In this document: positions 29,501 through 37,119 of the stretch, piece after piece
Numbering within the stretch: the stretch's first letter is position 1
How the letters are laid out: each line of letters opens with the position of its first letter
NCBI GenBank assembly: GCA_963760715.1
Contig: CAVXDY010000003.1
Span: 372,001 to 436,000, forward strand
Direction of reading: 5' to 3'
Length of the DNA: 64,000 bases
From: CAVXDY01 sp963760715
Lineage (GTDB): Bacteria; Actinomycetota; Thermoleophilia; Miltoncostaeales; Miltoncostaeaceae
Position numbers and translations under genes: made by a program
The notes under the pieces: generated by a model
Told to the model about the DNA's origin: nothing
The model's input: only the letters and a program-made list of their open reading frames with translations
Database searches by the model: none

Positions 29501-30468
29501 TCGTCGAGGCGGGACCGCAGGAACGCGCGGAAAAGATGGTGGTAGCGGTACCACTCGCCGTCGGCGTCGAGCCGCTCCGTGAAGACATTCCCGGCGACGA
29601 GCTCCTGGCACACGACCGCCGCGTCCGCGAACCGCGTCACCGACGAGGCCACCTCGGGGGTGAAGCGGTCGAGGATGGATGTCTCCAACAGGAACCGCTG
29701 GGTCGTCGCCGGGTGTGCCGCGAGGACCTCGTCGGCCAGGTAGTCGAACAGACCGGAGTCGTCGAGACCCCGGGTGACCCGCGGCAAGAGCTCTCCCGCC
29801 TGGCTGCCCAGGATCACCCCCGTGATCCATCCCTCGGTGATCTCGTGGAGCGCGCCGGCCGTCTGGGTCACCGCCGCGGCCGGTCTGCGCCGAAGGAGTT
29901 CCAACGTCTCGCCCTCGGTCAGCGCCAGGTCTGTCGATCGGAGCACAAGGCCTTTGACGCTCGAGCGTGCCGAGAGCCACGTGGGCGGCGGCGGCCTCGA
30001 CGCGAGCGCCAGGTGCACGTTCGCGGGGAGATCGCGCGCCAGGGCCGCCAGCACGTCCTGCGCAGGAGGCGCGAGCGCGTGCACGTCGTCCAGGACGAGT
30101 GCCAGGTCGTCGGGGGCCGCGATCACGACCTCGTTGCAGAGCGCCTCGACCCGATCCGCCACGTCGCCCTCCAGATCGAGGCGCGTTCCGAAGCCCGGGA
30201 AGCACTCGCCGAGCGCCATGGTCACGTGGGCGAGCAGTCCGGGGCCGGTGAGTCGCTCGTCGCAGGAGCACCATGCCCCCGGGGTGCTCAGGCTGGCGAG
30301 CCCCTCGGCCAGCAGCGTCGTCTTCCCGTAGCCGGCACCGGCGACCACCACCACGGATCCCGCCTCGAGCCCGGCGACAAGTCGCTGGACCAGGTCATCC
30401 CGGTGGAGGTGATGAGGCGGAAGCCGCGGCGGCCGGAGCCGCGTCAGCAGGATGCCGCTGGCAGACAT
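26584..30468 (-). CDS. Large STAND/BTAD transcriptional activator fused to a class III nucleotide cyclase domain
   Basis: A 1294-residue regulator. Order: MalT-like STAND NTPase with P-loop GAGYGKTT (44-51) and Walker-B-like LALVLDDVHAL; a long TPR region (about 330-840); a winged helix with bacterial transcriptional activation (BTAD) domain (about 860-1105); and a C-terminal adenylate/guanylate cyclase domain (from about 1120). The cyclase keeps both metal aspartates (FTDIEGST and QGDGF), the lysine before GDG (EVKAQGDG) and the Arg of VAAR. The transition-state Asn of the usual VNxAAR is Met (SVMVAARI), so catalysis may be weak or replaced by binding. It starts 3 bases after the SnoaL-like gene stop, so it is coupled to it. 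Confidence 0.88.
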   Translation of the reverse strand: MSASGILLTRLRPPRLPPHHLHRDDLVQRLVAGLEAGSVVVVAGAGYGKTTLLAEGLASLSTPGAWCSCDERLTGPGLLAHVTMALGECFPGFGTRLDLEGDVADRVEALCNEVVIAAPDDLALVLDDVHALAPPAQDVLAALARDLPANVHLALASRPPPPTWLSARSSVKGLVLRSTDLALTEGETLELLRRRPAAAVTQTAGALHEITEGWITGVILGSQAGELLPRVTRGLDDSGLFDYLADEVLAAHPATTQRFLLETSILDRFTPEVASSVTRFADAAVVCQELVAGNVFTERLDADGEWYRYHHLFRAFLRSRLDESDRSAAAVLHRRAAEAYRALGQVPEAVNHLLEAGDHAAAAELLEPVAEAMLDTPEMATLAEWLERIPDALRTNRPGLVLAHAGLLVERVEFERAFAAAEDAALQLIARGEHARAAVVLTRLVLAMISAGAPHQEGLDIVERFLPMLDPDTPTRPALLVALASRYGHACRYAEGREIVAVALGGPGARGNRELEVFAASVAALFLDHPQGRSVAALDHLSDVVAETRSAHWPDAEAQGTYARAFRALILNDLNRFEEALVEADALEVVTPRWHARRARRVHAWIRVAALAGLGRWAEVERLLPLARATVEGIELSTYRYRYESVAARLAASMGDIEEAQRLIAKTREQLARMGYAFQQALILADLALAAWTIGLGDLALAMAREADAAAEAARSPLGRLRAGAALSLTLPDGSERDRRIASTLELSSREGLASLWAAGDPVTLAPVLAHALRAGLGPPGATRQVITARADPLLSACAPLLITAPPTARAELAAAAGEATGGDPSVLEGLLRDPDESVRRAARAGRRRLRAARPPLRLGGLGGFSALRGDVPIPAAAFGSDGARRLLAALLCAGAPVARAQMAEWLWPDVPPERARRRLSDAVRGLRRALEPEIEDTPEESVVVVTDTDLSLSLRPDDDWDVTRFLERARGALAREPGEGRAAGLAAVEGAYRGPLYPEWPGAAWSENLRFQLVGVLGRVLEALADELVAGGERWAAVTRCEQLVALQPDRETHHRRLMRAYAAAGDRPSALRQYHACRVVLRQSFDAQPSPLTRALYADLLAGRDPGAADDYLDREPDGAVTIMFTDIEGSTPLAERLGDDRWMDVIRGHDAIVRAQVRAHGGREVKAQGDGFMLAFPTAGSGVACAIALQRALALDRAASADERLAVRVGLHSGEAVREGDDLFGRSVMVAARIAASAEGGQIAVSEAVRDQLGSSSPLRLDRGREIPLKGLAGRHRIYLVDWKAADAAVA

Positions 30469-30471
30469 CCC

Positions 30472-30867
30472 TCAGGCGTCGAGGCGTGCCTGCGACCCCG
30501 GCGCGAGAAGGCCCCAGAAGTTGACGGCCCGGCGCATCCGCCCATCCGGGGCGAGCTCCGCCACCGTGATCCCCTGGAGTACGGTCGCGCTCCCGGGCCC
30601 GAGCACCGCCCAGGTCGCCCGGAGCCAGCCGTGAACGACCTCGGCGGGTCCGGTCGGAACGATCCGGTGGCCGGGCCGCCGCTGCTGGAAGTCGTCGATC
30701 ACTGCGAGGATTTCCTCGTGCCCGGTGGCGGCGTGCGGTGGGTGCGCGTATGTCACGGCGCCCGGTTCCCAGCAGAGGTCGATGAGCCGGCGTCGTTCCT
30801 CCGTCCCCGGTTCGCTCCACGCCGCCGCCCAGGACGCCATCACCTCGTCGGGCTCGATGCCTGCCAT
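30472..30867 (-). CDS. SnoaL-like / NTF2-fold protein
   Basis: A 131-residue protein with the NTF2-like pattern: an N-terminal helix (MASWAAAWSEPGTEERRRLIDLCWEPG), then AVTYAHPPHAATGHEEILAVIDDFQQRRPGHRIV and a curved sheet (HGWLRATWAVLGPG...QGITVAELAPDGRMRRAVNFWG). Such proteins are small cyclases, isomerases or ligand-binding domains. The ATG at 30867 is chosen because GGGGAG lies 7 bases upstream. It forms an operon with the large regulator, so it may sense or degrade the regulator's ligand. Confidence 0.75.
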   Translation of the reverse strand: MAGIEPDEVMASWAAAWSEPGTEERRRLIDLCWEPGAVTYAHPPHAATGHEEILAVIDDFQQRRPGHRIVPTGPAEVVHGWLRATWAVLGPGSATVLQGITVAELAPDGRMRRAVNFWGLLAPGSQARLDA

Positions 30868-31088
30868 CGGACTCCCCTCGTCGCGCGGATGCTCCGCCGG
30901 CAATCGAACCATGCCGGGGCCCGGAGATGCATCCGGCCCGGCGCGGCCCGGGCCCGGCGATGAGCATCCGCGGGCCCGCCGAGCTGCTGGTCTTCGGCCG
31001 CGGTCTGCGCGCGGCCTGACGATCGGAGCGACGCGCCCCGCACGTTGGCACTCGACGCGGAGCCCGGTCGCATGGCTTAGTTCTCGGT

Positions 31089-32366
31089 ATGAGGCGTCTC
31101 ACGGCGATCGCCGTCCTCGTCCTGCTCGCCGCCTGCGCGGTCGTCCTGGTGCTCGGCGCCGTGGAGTCGTTCCCGCGCGGCCTGGTCATCGCGGCGCTCC
31201 TCCTCGGGGCGCTCCTGGCCGCGTGGGCGGCGATCCGGCGCCGCGGCGCCGCGCGGCTCGCGTTCCTCGCGGCCGGCGCGGGGCTGCTGGTGGCCGCGAT
31301 CGTGCTCACGTTCACCGGCGGGCTGATCCTGGACTCGCTGCTCGCCATCGGCTTCCTGGTGGCGGCCCTGGCGCTCGCGCGGGGCCTCTTCGTCGTCCGG
31401 ACCGAGCTGCCGCCGGCGCCGCGGCCGAAGCGCCCGGTGGTGATCTGGAACCCCCGCTCCGGAGGCGGGAAGGCGCTCCAGGCCGATCTCGCCGCCCAGG
31501 CGCGCGCGCGGGGGATCGAGCCCATCGAGCTCACCCCGGGCGATGACCTCGAGCAGCTCGTCCGCGCGGCGGTGGCCGATGGCGCGGACGCGCTCGCGGC
31601 CGCGGGCGGGGACGGGACCCAGGCCCTGATCGCGTCGATCGCGGCCGAGAACGACCTGCCGTTCGCCTGCATCCCCGCCGGCACGCGCAACCACCTCGCG
31701 CTCGACCTCGGCGTTGACCGCGACGACGTGGTCGGTGCGCTGGACGCGTTCGTCGCCGGAGGCGAGCGCCGGGTGGACCTCGCCGAGGTCAACGGGCGGA
31801 CCTTCGTCAACAACGTCTCACTCGGGCTCTACGCCGAGGCGGTGCAGCGTCAGGGTTACCGGGAGGCGAAGCTGCGCACCATCCTCGACACCGCGCCCGA
31901 CATCATCGGCACCGACGGATCGCGGGCGCCGGCGCTGCACTGGACCGGCCCCGAGGGAACCGCTCACGATTCGGCCGCGGTGATCCTGGTCTCGAACAAC
32001 GTGTACCGCCTCGGCCGGGCGATCGGCTCCGGCTCGCGGCCCCGGATCGACGAGGGTCTGCTCGGCATCGCGGTGATGGAGGCTCCGGGAGCCCGCGGCC
32101 GGCGGAGCAGCTGGCGCGGGCTCTGGCGCCAGTGGTCCGCGCCGAGCTTCGAGGTGGGCTCCGGGGCGCCGGTGCCGGCCGGCGTGGACGGCGAGGCGCT
32201 GACGCTGGAGCCCCCGCTGCGCTTCATCATCCGTCCCGGGGTGCTGCGGGTGCGGCTCGCCCCGCACCACCCCGGCGCCTCACCGTCGGCGGCGCTGCCC
32301 GAGGGATTGTGGGACGGCATCCGTGCGACCCTGAGGATCATCGCCGGGGATGACCCCGGACGCTGA
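31089..32366 (+). CDS. Diacylglycerol/lipid kinase family protein with N-terminal membrane helices
   Basis: A 425-residue protein with three or four N-terminal membrane helices (residues 1-105) and a DAGK catalytic domain: nucleotide site NPRSGGGKA, GGDGT (AAAGGDGTQALI), PAGTRNHLALDLGV, and the C-terminal beta-domain VDGEALTLEPPLRFIIRPGVLRV. It phosphorylates a lipid at the membrane, perhaps for phospholipid recycling. The gap upstream (30868-31088) shows nothing recognisable. Adjacent co-directional genes encode the amphi-Trp protein and an HTH protein. Confidence 0.9.
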   Translation: MRRLTAIAVLVLLAACAVVLVLGAVESFPRGLVIAALLLGALLAAWAAIRRRGAARLAFLAAGAGLLVAAIVLTFTGGLILDSLLAIGFLVAALALARGLFVVRTELPPAPRPKRPVVIWNPRSGGGKALQADLAAQARARGIEPIELTPGDDLEQLVRAAVADGADALAAAGGDGTQALIASIAAENDLPFACIPAGTRNHLALDLGVDRDDVVGALDAFVAGGERRVDLAEVNGRTFVNNVSLGLYAEAVQRQGYREAKLRTILDTAPDIIGTDGSRAPALHWTGPEGTAHDSAAVILVSNNVYRLGRAIGSGSRPRIDEGLLGIAVMEAPGARGRRSSWRGLWRQWSAPSFEVGSGAPVPAGVDGEALTLEPPLRFIIRPGVLRVRLAPHHPGASPSAALPEGLWDGIRATLRIIAGDDPGR

Positions 32367-32424
32367 CGATCGCCGGCGCCCCGCCCGGTCCACCAATCCC
32401 GACAGCAACCCCAGGAGGCGGCAC

Positions 32425-32655
32425 ATGGGAGACGACATCCTCAAGATCGAGAGCAAGGAGACCATGTCCCGCGAGGAGGCCGCGGCGCGCCTGCATGCGA
32501 TCGCCGACGGGCTGGCCTCGCACAACGACGTGGAGCTCGACTGGGACGGTAAGCACATCAAGGTGCACGTGGCCGACGAGGTCCGCCTGGAGCTCGAGAT
32601 CGAGGTCGGCGAGGAGGAGACGGAGTTCGAGATCGAGCTCAAGTGGAGCCGATGA
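32425..32655 (+). CDS. Amphi-Trp domain protein
   Basis: A 76-residue acidic protein matching the amphi-Trp domain: ESKETMSREEAAARLHAIAD, then a beta-rich part HIKVHVADEVRLELEIEVG ending FEIELKW. The family is named for its amphipathic C-terminal strand with a conserved Trp; the role is unknown. The ATG at 32425 has AGGAGG 8 bases upstream, the strongest Shine-Dalgarno in this area. Confidence 0.85.
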   Translation: MGDDILKIESKETMSREEAAARLHAIADGLASHNDVELDWDGKHIKVHVADEVRLELEIEVGEEETEFEIELKWSR

Positions 32656-32667
32656 GGGGGATGCACG

Positions 32668-33033
32668 ATGGCTAGCCCGAGTCATCCGTACACGCCTGAG
32701 TTCCATGCGGAGGCGGTTCGCCTGCTGCGCTCCGGCGACAAGACGGTCGCCGAGCTCTCCCGCGAGCTGGGGGTCTCCGAGGCGACGCTCCGCAGATGGC
32801 GGCAGCAGGCCGAGGAGGACGCCCGGGAGCCCACGCGCCCGACCAAAGACCGAGGAAAGGACCGATCCATGCGGACTCTGGCAAAGCTGGCCGCGGACGT
32901 CATCGAGACCGGAGTGACGGTCGTCACCCTGCCCGCCAGGTGGACGGTGAACGGCCTGCGCTGGTACGCCGACCGCAACGAGGAGCCATCCGGGGGAGGC
33001 TCCGAGGGGGCCGGGCGGGGCGGGGCGTCCTAG
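32668..33033 (+). CDS. Protein with IS3 OrfA-type HTH joined to an unrelated C-terminal domain
   Basis: The 121-residue product starts with a transposase-8/HTH_Tnp_1 helix-turn-helix (YTPEFHAEAVRLLRSGDKTV, then AELSRELGVSEATLRRWRQQ), as in IS3-family OrfA. After a charged linker the sequence becomes MRTLAKLAADVIETGVTVVTLPARWTVNGLRW, unlike any transposase. No OrfB/DDE gene or terminal inverted repeats flank it. An internal ATG at 32869 with GAGGAAAGG upstream may give a separate 54-residue product. It looks like a domesticated transposase DNA-binding domain. Confidence 0.7.
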   Translation: MASPSHPYTPEFHAEAVRLLRSGDKTVAELSRELGVSEATLRRWRQQAEEDAREPTRPTKDRGKDRSMRTLAKLAADVIETGVTVVTLPARWTVNGLRWYADRNEEPSGGGSEGAGRGGAS

Positions 33034-33049
33034 CGGAGGCCCGGCGGCC

Positions 33050-34297
33050 TCACCGCCGCGCCGCGACGGCGGCGCGCAGGGCCGCGAGGGCCGGCTTGGG
33101 CGTCCCGTCGGTGCGACGCAGCCCATAGTGGTTCTCCGAGGTCTCCTGGCTCTCCCCGAGGTCGCGCCAGCCGTACCACATGAGGGCGCTGATGCCCGGG
33201 TCGGCGGCGGCCGCGCCCACGCTGTCGGCCGCGATCTCCGCCTGGCGGGCCTCGGTGACGTGCGTCGTGGTCGGCCCGATCGACCCGGGGCTCCCGTCCG
33301 ACGCGGTTCCGGGACCACCCGTCGGCGCGCCGTACTCGGTGATCCAGATCGGCATCCCCGCCGAGCCGTGGGCGGCGAGGATTCCCCGCAGGCTCTCGGG
33401 CGTGTCACGGATCCTGTTCCAGGCCGTCGCGAAGGACGACGGCCGGTCCGAGGCCAGCAGCGGGTAGGTGTAGGGGTGGTAGGCGACGCCGTCCACCAGC
33501 CGGTTGGCGCCGAGGTCGCACATCTCCCGGAGGAAGTCCTCCGGCGAGATGCCCCGGTCGCCGGTCGGCACCACCGCGAGCCCCCCCGACAAGACGGTGG
33601 CCGTGGGATCGACGCGGCGGATGGCCGGCACGGCTCCCTCGAGCACCCGCACGTAATCGTCCGCGCTCGGGGAGTCCGCCCAGAAGTCGGCGGAGTTCGG
33701 CTCGTTCCAGATCTCCCACGCGTGGACGCCCAGAGGGGCGTAGCGCGCCACGGCGGCCGACACGAACGCCGAGAAGGCGGCCGGCGAGGCGGGCCGGCAC
33801 TTCTCGGACGGGCATCCGGGGGGCCGGGCCCACGCGGGCGTGTAGGCGAGGATGCCGAGCACCCTCAGGCCCCGCGCCCGGGCGGCCCCGAGCACGCGGT
33901 CCAGCCCGCTCCAGTCCCAGACCTGGGGCCCGTCGTGCTGGACGTCCGACCACGAGACGTCGAGCCGTACCCAGCCTCCGAGCGCCTGGGCATCGTCGAG
34001 CGCGGCGGCGAGGTCGGCCGCGCTCATCCCGGGCAGGTCGTCGCCGAAGGCGAGGCCCGTCAGGGGCCGCGGCGCCACCGCGCCCCCCGGTGGAGCCGCC
34101 GCCCTCATCCTGCGGGGGACCCCGGCCGACAGACCGGCGAGGTGGGTGGCGTGGCTGCGCGGAGCCTGGAGGGCGGGGTGGGTGCGCAGCGGCGCCGCCA
34201 GGCCGCTTCGCGCCTCCGCCCTGCCGAGGTGGTGCGTCGCGGCAGCCGCGGCCACGGCGAGGACGACCGCGACGAGCGAGAGCGCGGTCCTACGCAT
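33050..34297 (-). CDS. Secreted glycoside hydrolase of clan A (GH39/GH5-like)
   Basis: A 415-residue TIM-barrel hydrolase. From the ATG at 34297 the product begins with a twin-Arg-like signal segment (MRRTALSLVAVVLAVAAAAA). The barrel shows RLDVSWSDVQ, the acid/base Glu in HAWEIWNEPN and the nucleophile Glu in PIWITEYGAP, and ends with ALMWYGWRD. It probably cleaves an extracellular polysaccharide. It is divergent from the exopolysaccharide cluster, so it could trim or degrade that polymer. An upstream extension of the frame to 34420 is not conserved-looking and was left out. Confidence 0.82.
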   Translation of the reverse strand: MRRTALSLVAVVLAVAAAAATHHLGRAEARSGLAAPLRTHPALQAPRSHATHLAGLSAGVPRRMRAAAPPGGAVAPRPLTGLAFGDDLPGMSAADLAAALDDAQALGGWVRLDVSWSDVQHDGPQVWDWSGLDRVLGAARARGLRVLGILAYTPAWARPPGCPSEKCRPASPAAFSAFVSAAVARYAPLGVHAWEIWNEPNSADFWADSPSADDYVRVLEGAVPAIRRVDPTATVLSGGLAVVPTGDRGISPEDFLREMCDLGANRLVDGVAYHPYTYPLLASDRPSSFATAWNRIRDTPESLRGILAAHGSAGMPIWITEYGAPTGGPGTASDGSPGSIGPTTTHVTEARQAEIAADSVGAAAADPGISALMWYGWRDLGESQETSENHYGLRRTDGTPKPALAALRAAVAARR

Positions 34298-34877
34298 GAG
34301 GCCTGGGAATCGAGAGCCCGCAGCGTTTCCCTCGACACCGGACCGGCGGAGCTTGATCGGGGACGCTTCGCAGAGACCCTTCCACGGCTCGGTGACCCGT
34401 GCGCGACGGGCAAAACGCAACCGGAGAGTTGCGCAAGATGCCAGGCCCTTCGTGCCTCAACCGCCATCCCTCCCGACTCCAGATCATCCCCCCTCTCGGG
34501 GACTTCCCAACGCGTCCCCCCCCATTTGGGGAGGGCACGGGTGCAGGATCTGTGCGAGCGGGGAGTCAACCCGGGGCGCCGCCACGAGGGATCGTTGCGC
34601 CAATAGTAGTTGAATTTGCGCTCCCGATCATGCACGAATCAGCAAAGGGCTGGAACAAACCTTCACCCGCGCGGGGACGGGAACAACGTCACCGCAACCC
34701 GCGCGTCGATCCAATGACGCAAGAGTGTTTTCTCGTCGGCTCCCCCCGCCGCCTTCGCTGGTGCGCGGCGTGGTTCGGCGCGCACCGGCACCACCGGACC
34801 ACCGGCACCACCGGCACCACACGCTTCTCCCCTGACCTGAGATGTCCACATCCCGGCCTGTCGGAAGGGCTCCCTTG
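34298..34877. other. 580-base intergenic region before the exopolysaccharide cluster
   Basis: This gap separates the divergent hydrolase and GT2 genes. It is less GC-rich than its surroundings around 34600-34700 and probably holds both promoters, but I could not assign -35/-10 boxes. It contains the CACCGGCAC repeat described separately. An open frame at 34399-34878 has no coding-like composition. Confidence 0.5.
34783..34820. repeat. Short direct repeat, CACCGGCAC units
   Basis: About four tandem copies of the 9-base unit CACCGGCAC (one copy reads CACCGGAC) followed by CAC. Located roughly 60 bases upstream of the GT2 start. Function unknown. Confidence 0.5.
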
Positions 34878-35732
34878 ATGGATGGCTCGGCCTTCTTCAT
34901 CTCGATCGTCGTTCCCGCCTACAACGAGGAACACACCATCGAGGAGGCGGTGAGGGAGTTGCTCGCGGTCCCGATGCCCTTCCACGCCGAGTTCATCGTC
35001 GTCGATGACGGGAGCTCGGACGAGACCCTCATCCGCCTGAGGAGGATCCGGGACCCGCGCCTGCGCATTGTCCGCCACCCCCGCAACCGCGGGAAGGGCG
35101 CCGCCCTGCAGACCGGCGCCGAGCTGGCCAGGGGGACCCACATCCTCCCGTTCGACGCCGACCGCGAGTACGACCCCAATGACATCCCGCGCCTGGCCGC
35201 CCCGGTGCTCGGGGGACGTTGCGCCGTGGTCTTCGGCTCCCGGACGCTCGGCGCGAACACGGTCTACCCGTCGTTCCACCACGTCCTGGGCAACCGCGCA
35301 CTCACCCTCTTCGCGAACGTCCTCTACGACTCCGCGATCAGCGACCTCCACACGTGCCTGAAGCTGGTCCCGCTGCCGCTGTTCCGCTCGCTGGAGCTCT
35401 GCGAGAACGGCTTCGGCCTCGACACCGAGCTCACCGCAGGGATCCTGCGGGCGGGGATCCGGCCCTTCGGGGTGTCGATCTCCTACTACTCGCGCACGCG
35501 CGACCAGGGAAAGAAGATCTGCTGGCGGGACGCGGTCGAATGCCTTCGGATCCTGGGGCGCAAGCGGTTCGCGACCGCTCCGGCCGAGGTCGCGGGCGCC
35601 AGCCCCCGGACCTGGATCGCCGAGCCCGAGCCGGAGCCCGCGCTCCGGCGGAAGTTCTTCGACAACCCGCCCGCCCCGCTGGACGAGCCGGCGGACGACT
35701 CGGATCTCGTCCTCGCGGACGACCGCTACTGA
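34878..35732 (+). CDS. Family 2 glycosyltransferase (dolichyl-phosphate-mannose synthase-like)
   Basis: First gene of the polysaccharide cluster. The 284-residue product has the GT2 start SIVVPAYNEEHTIEEAV, VVDDGSSDET, NRGKGAALQTG and the metal-binding FDADREYDPND. The pattern resembles polyprenyl-phosphate mannosyl/glucosyltransferases without membrane helices. The ATG at 34878 has GGAAGGG upstream; an ATG at 34842 in the same frame would add 12 residues. Confidence 0.88.
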   Translation: MDGSAFFISIVVPAYNEEHTIEEAVRELLAVPMPFHAEFIVVDDGSSDETLIRLRRIRDPRLRIVRHPRNRGKGAALQTGAELARGTHILPFDADREYDPNDIPRLAAPVLGGRCAVVFGSRTLGANTVYPSFHHVLGNRALTLFANVLYDSAISDLHTCLKLVPLPLFRSLELCENGFGLDTELTAGILRAGIRPFGVSISYYSRTRDQGKKICWRDAVECLRILGRKRFATAPAEVAGASPRTWIAEPEPEPALRRKFFDNPPAPLDEPADDSDLVLADDRY

Positions 35733-35782
35733 CCGGTCCACCCGAGCCTGGAAAGAATCAGCTCGAAGAACAGGGCACACCC

Positions 35783-36406
35783 ATGAGCCCCGCCCCGCTC
35801 CTGTCGGAGATCCACGCGCCCCGCCGGCGGTGGACCGCCGCGTCTGCGGACGGGCGCCGGCCGCCGGCCATCCGCCTCGCGGCGGCGATCGTCGTGGCGT
35901 GCCTCGTCGCCGCCGGCGCGGTCCTGGCGACGTCCTGGGAGCCCCTGCGGCACCAGCTGGCCCTGTCCTTCTCGCAGGAGCCCGCGCGGTACCTCGAGGT
36001 CTTCCTCACCTCTCCCCCCACCGGAGCAGATCTCGGCCGCGGGGCCGCGGGCCTGGGTCGCACGGAGAGCCCGACGACGACCCCCGGCGAGGCGTTCCCC
36101 CTCGATCGGGCCCTCGCGCGCGCTCGATCCGGAGGAGGTGTCCCGCTCATCCGGGTCCCCGTGACCATCCGGTCCCACGCGGAGGCCCTGGTCCGCCAGC
36201 CGATCACGCTCCAGGTGCGAAGGGCGGGGCAGGTCGTGACGCGCCGAAGCCTCGTCAGCGTGCCCTCGGGCGGCACCGCCCACGTCGTCCTCACGGCTCC
36301 GGTGCCACGGGCCCTCGGACCCTGGTCGGCGGAGGTCTCGCTGCCGGGACGCCCGGAGCGGCTCCTGCTGCACGGCGACGCACCGGGCGGCGGGTTCGGC
36401 GGATGA
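35783..36406 (+). CDS. Single-pass membrane protein of the polysaccharide cluster
   Basis: A 207-residue protein with a basic N-terminus, one membrane helix (IRLAAAIVVACLVAAGAVLA) and an extracellular beta-rich part (RVPVTIRSHAEALVRQ ... GTAHVVLTAPVPRALGPWSAEVSL). Not recognised as a known family. The gene lies between GT2 and the deacetylase and overlaps the latter by 4 bases (ATGA), so it probably belongs to polymer export or assembly. Confidence 0.65.
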   Translation: MSPAPLLSEIHAPRRRWTAASADGRRPPAIRLAAAIVVACLVAAGAVLATSWEPLRHQLALSFSQEPARYLEVFLTSPPTGADLGRGAAGLGRTESPTTTPGEAFPLDRALARARSGGGVPLIRVPVTIRSHAEALVRQPITLQVRRAGQVVTRRSLVSVPSGGTAHVVLTAPVPRALGPWSAEVSLPGRPERLLLHGDAPGGGFGG

Positions 36407-37119
36407 GCGCGGCCTCCGTCACCACCAGCTGGGACGACGGGCACGTGCTCGACCTCCGGCTGGCCGACCTGCTCGCGGCCAACGGGTTGCCGGGGACGTT
36501 CTACGTGGCGCCGCGCAACGTGGAGCTGCCCACCCGGGAGCGGCTGAGCGACGACGCCACCCGCGGGCTCGCCGAGGGCTTCGAGATCGGGGGCCACACC
36601 CTCAACCATCGTCGCCTCGGACGCCTCTCCCCCGACGCGGCCTGGGAGGAGGTCGTCACCGGGAAGGCCGCGCTCGAGCAGGCGCTCGGCGAGCCGGTGA
36701 CCAGCTTCTGCTACCCCGGCGGCGTCTACGGCCCGGAGCACCCGGCCATGATCGAGAGGGCGGGCTTCACGAGCGCGCGAACGGTGCGGCGCTGGGTGAC
36801 GCGCCCCACCGCGCCCTACGAGATGGCCACGACGATGCACGGCTACCGCCATCTCGTCGACGGGCCGCCGATCCTCCGGTCCGCCGGCGGCGACCTGCGC
36901 CTCGCGGCGCGCCTCTACATGAACTGGGACGCGCTGGCCATCCGGCTCTTCGACGACGTCGTGGCCGGTGGTGGCGTGTTCCACCTCTGGGGGCACAGCT
37001 GGGAGATCGATCGCAACGGGGACTGGGGGCGGCTGGAGCGGGTCCTGCGCCACATCGCGGGTCACGACGACGTCGCGTACGTCTCCAACTCGCAGCTGGC
37101 GGAGAGGGCCTTCGCATGA
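36403..37119 (+). CDS. Polysaccharide deacetylase (NodB-like)
   Basis: A 238-residue carbohydrate esterase family 4 domain. The catalytic/metal motifs are TTSWDDGH (Asp-Asp), GGHTLNHR (His...His) and FCYPGGVYGPEH. It is likely to remove N-acetyl groups from the exopolysaccharide or an intermediate. No signal peptide is present, so it may act in the cytoplasm or leave by another route. It overlaps its neighbours on both sides by 4 bases. Confidence 0.87.
   Translation: MSAASVTTSWDDGHVLDLRLADLLAANGLPGTFYVAPRNVELPTRERLSDDATRGLAEGFEIGGHTLNHRRLGRLSPDAAWEEVVTGKAALEQALGEPVTSFCYPGGVYGPEHPAMIERAGFTSARTVRRWVTRPTAPYEMATTMHGYRHLVDGPPILRSAGGDLRLAARLYMNWDALAIRLFDDVVAGGGVFHLWGHSWEIDRNGDWGRLERVLRHIAGHDDVAYVSNSQLAERAFA

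Noticed and set aside
32668..33033. Intact IS3 element
   Set aside because: Only the OrfA-type HTH is present; no OrfB, inverted repeats or target duplications were found.
34783..34820. CACCGGCAC direct repeats as a possible CRISPR array
   Set aside because: Units are 9 bases, tandem and without spacers; no cas gene is present.
34399..34878. 159-codon open frame in the gap before the polysaccharide cluster
   Set aside because: No ribosome binding site, no recognisable domain and non-coding-like composition.
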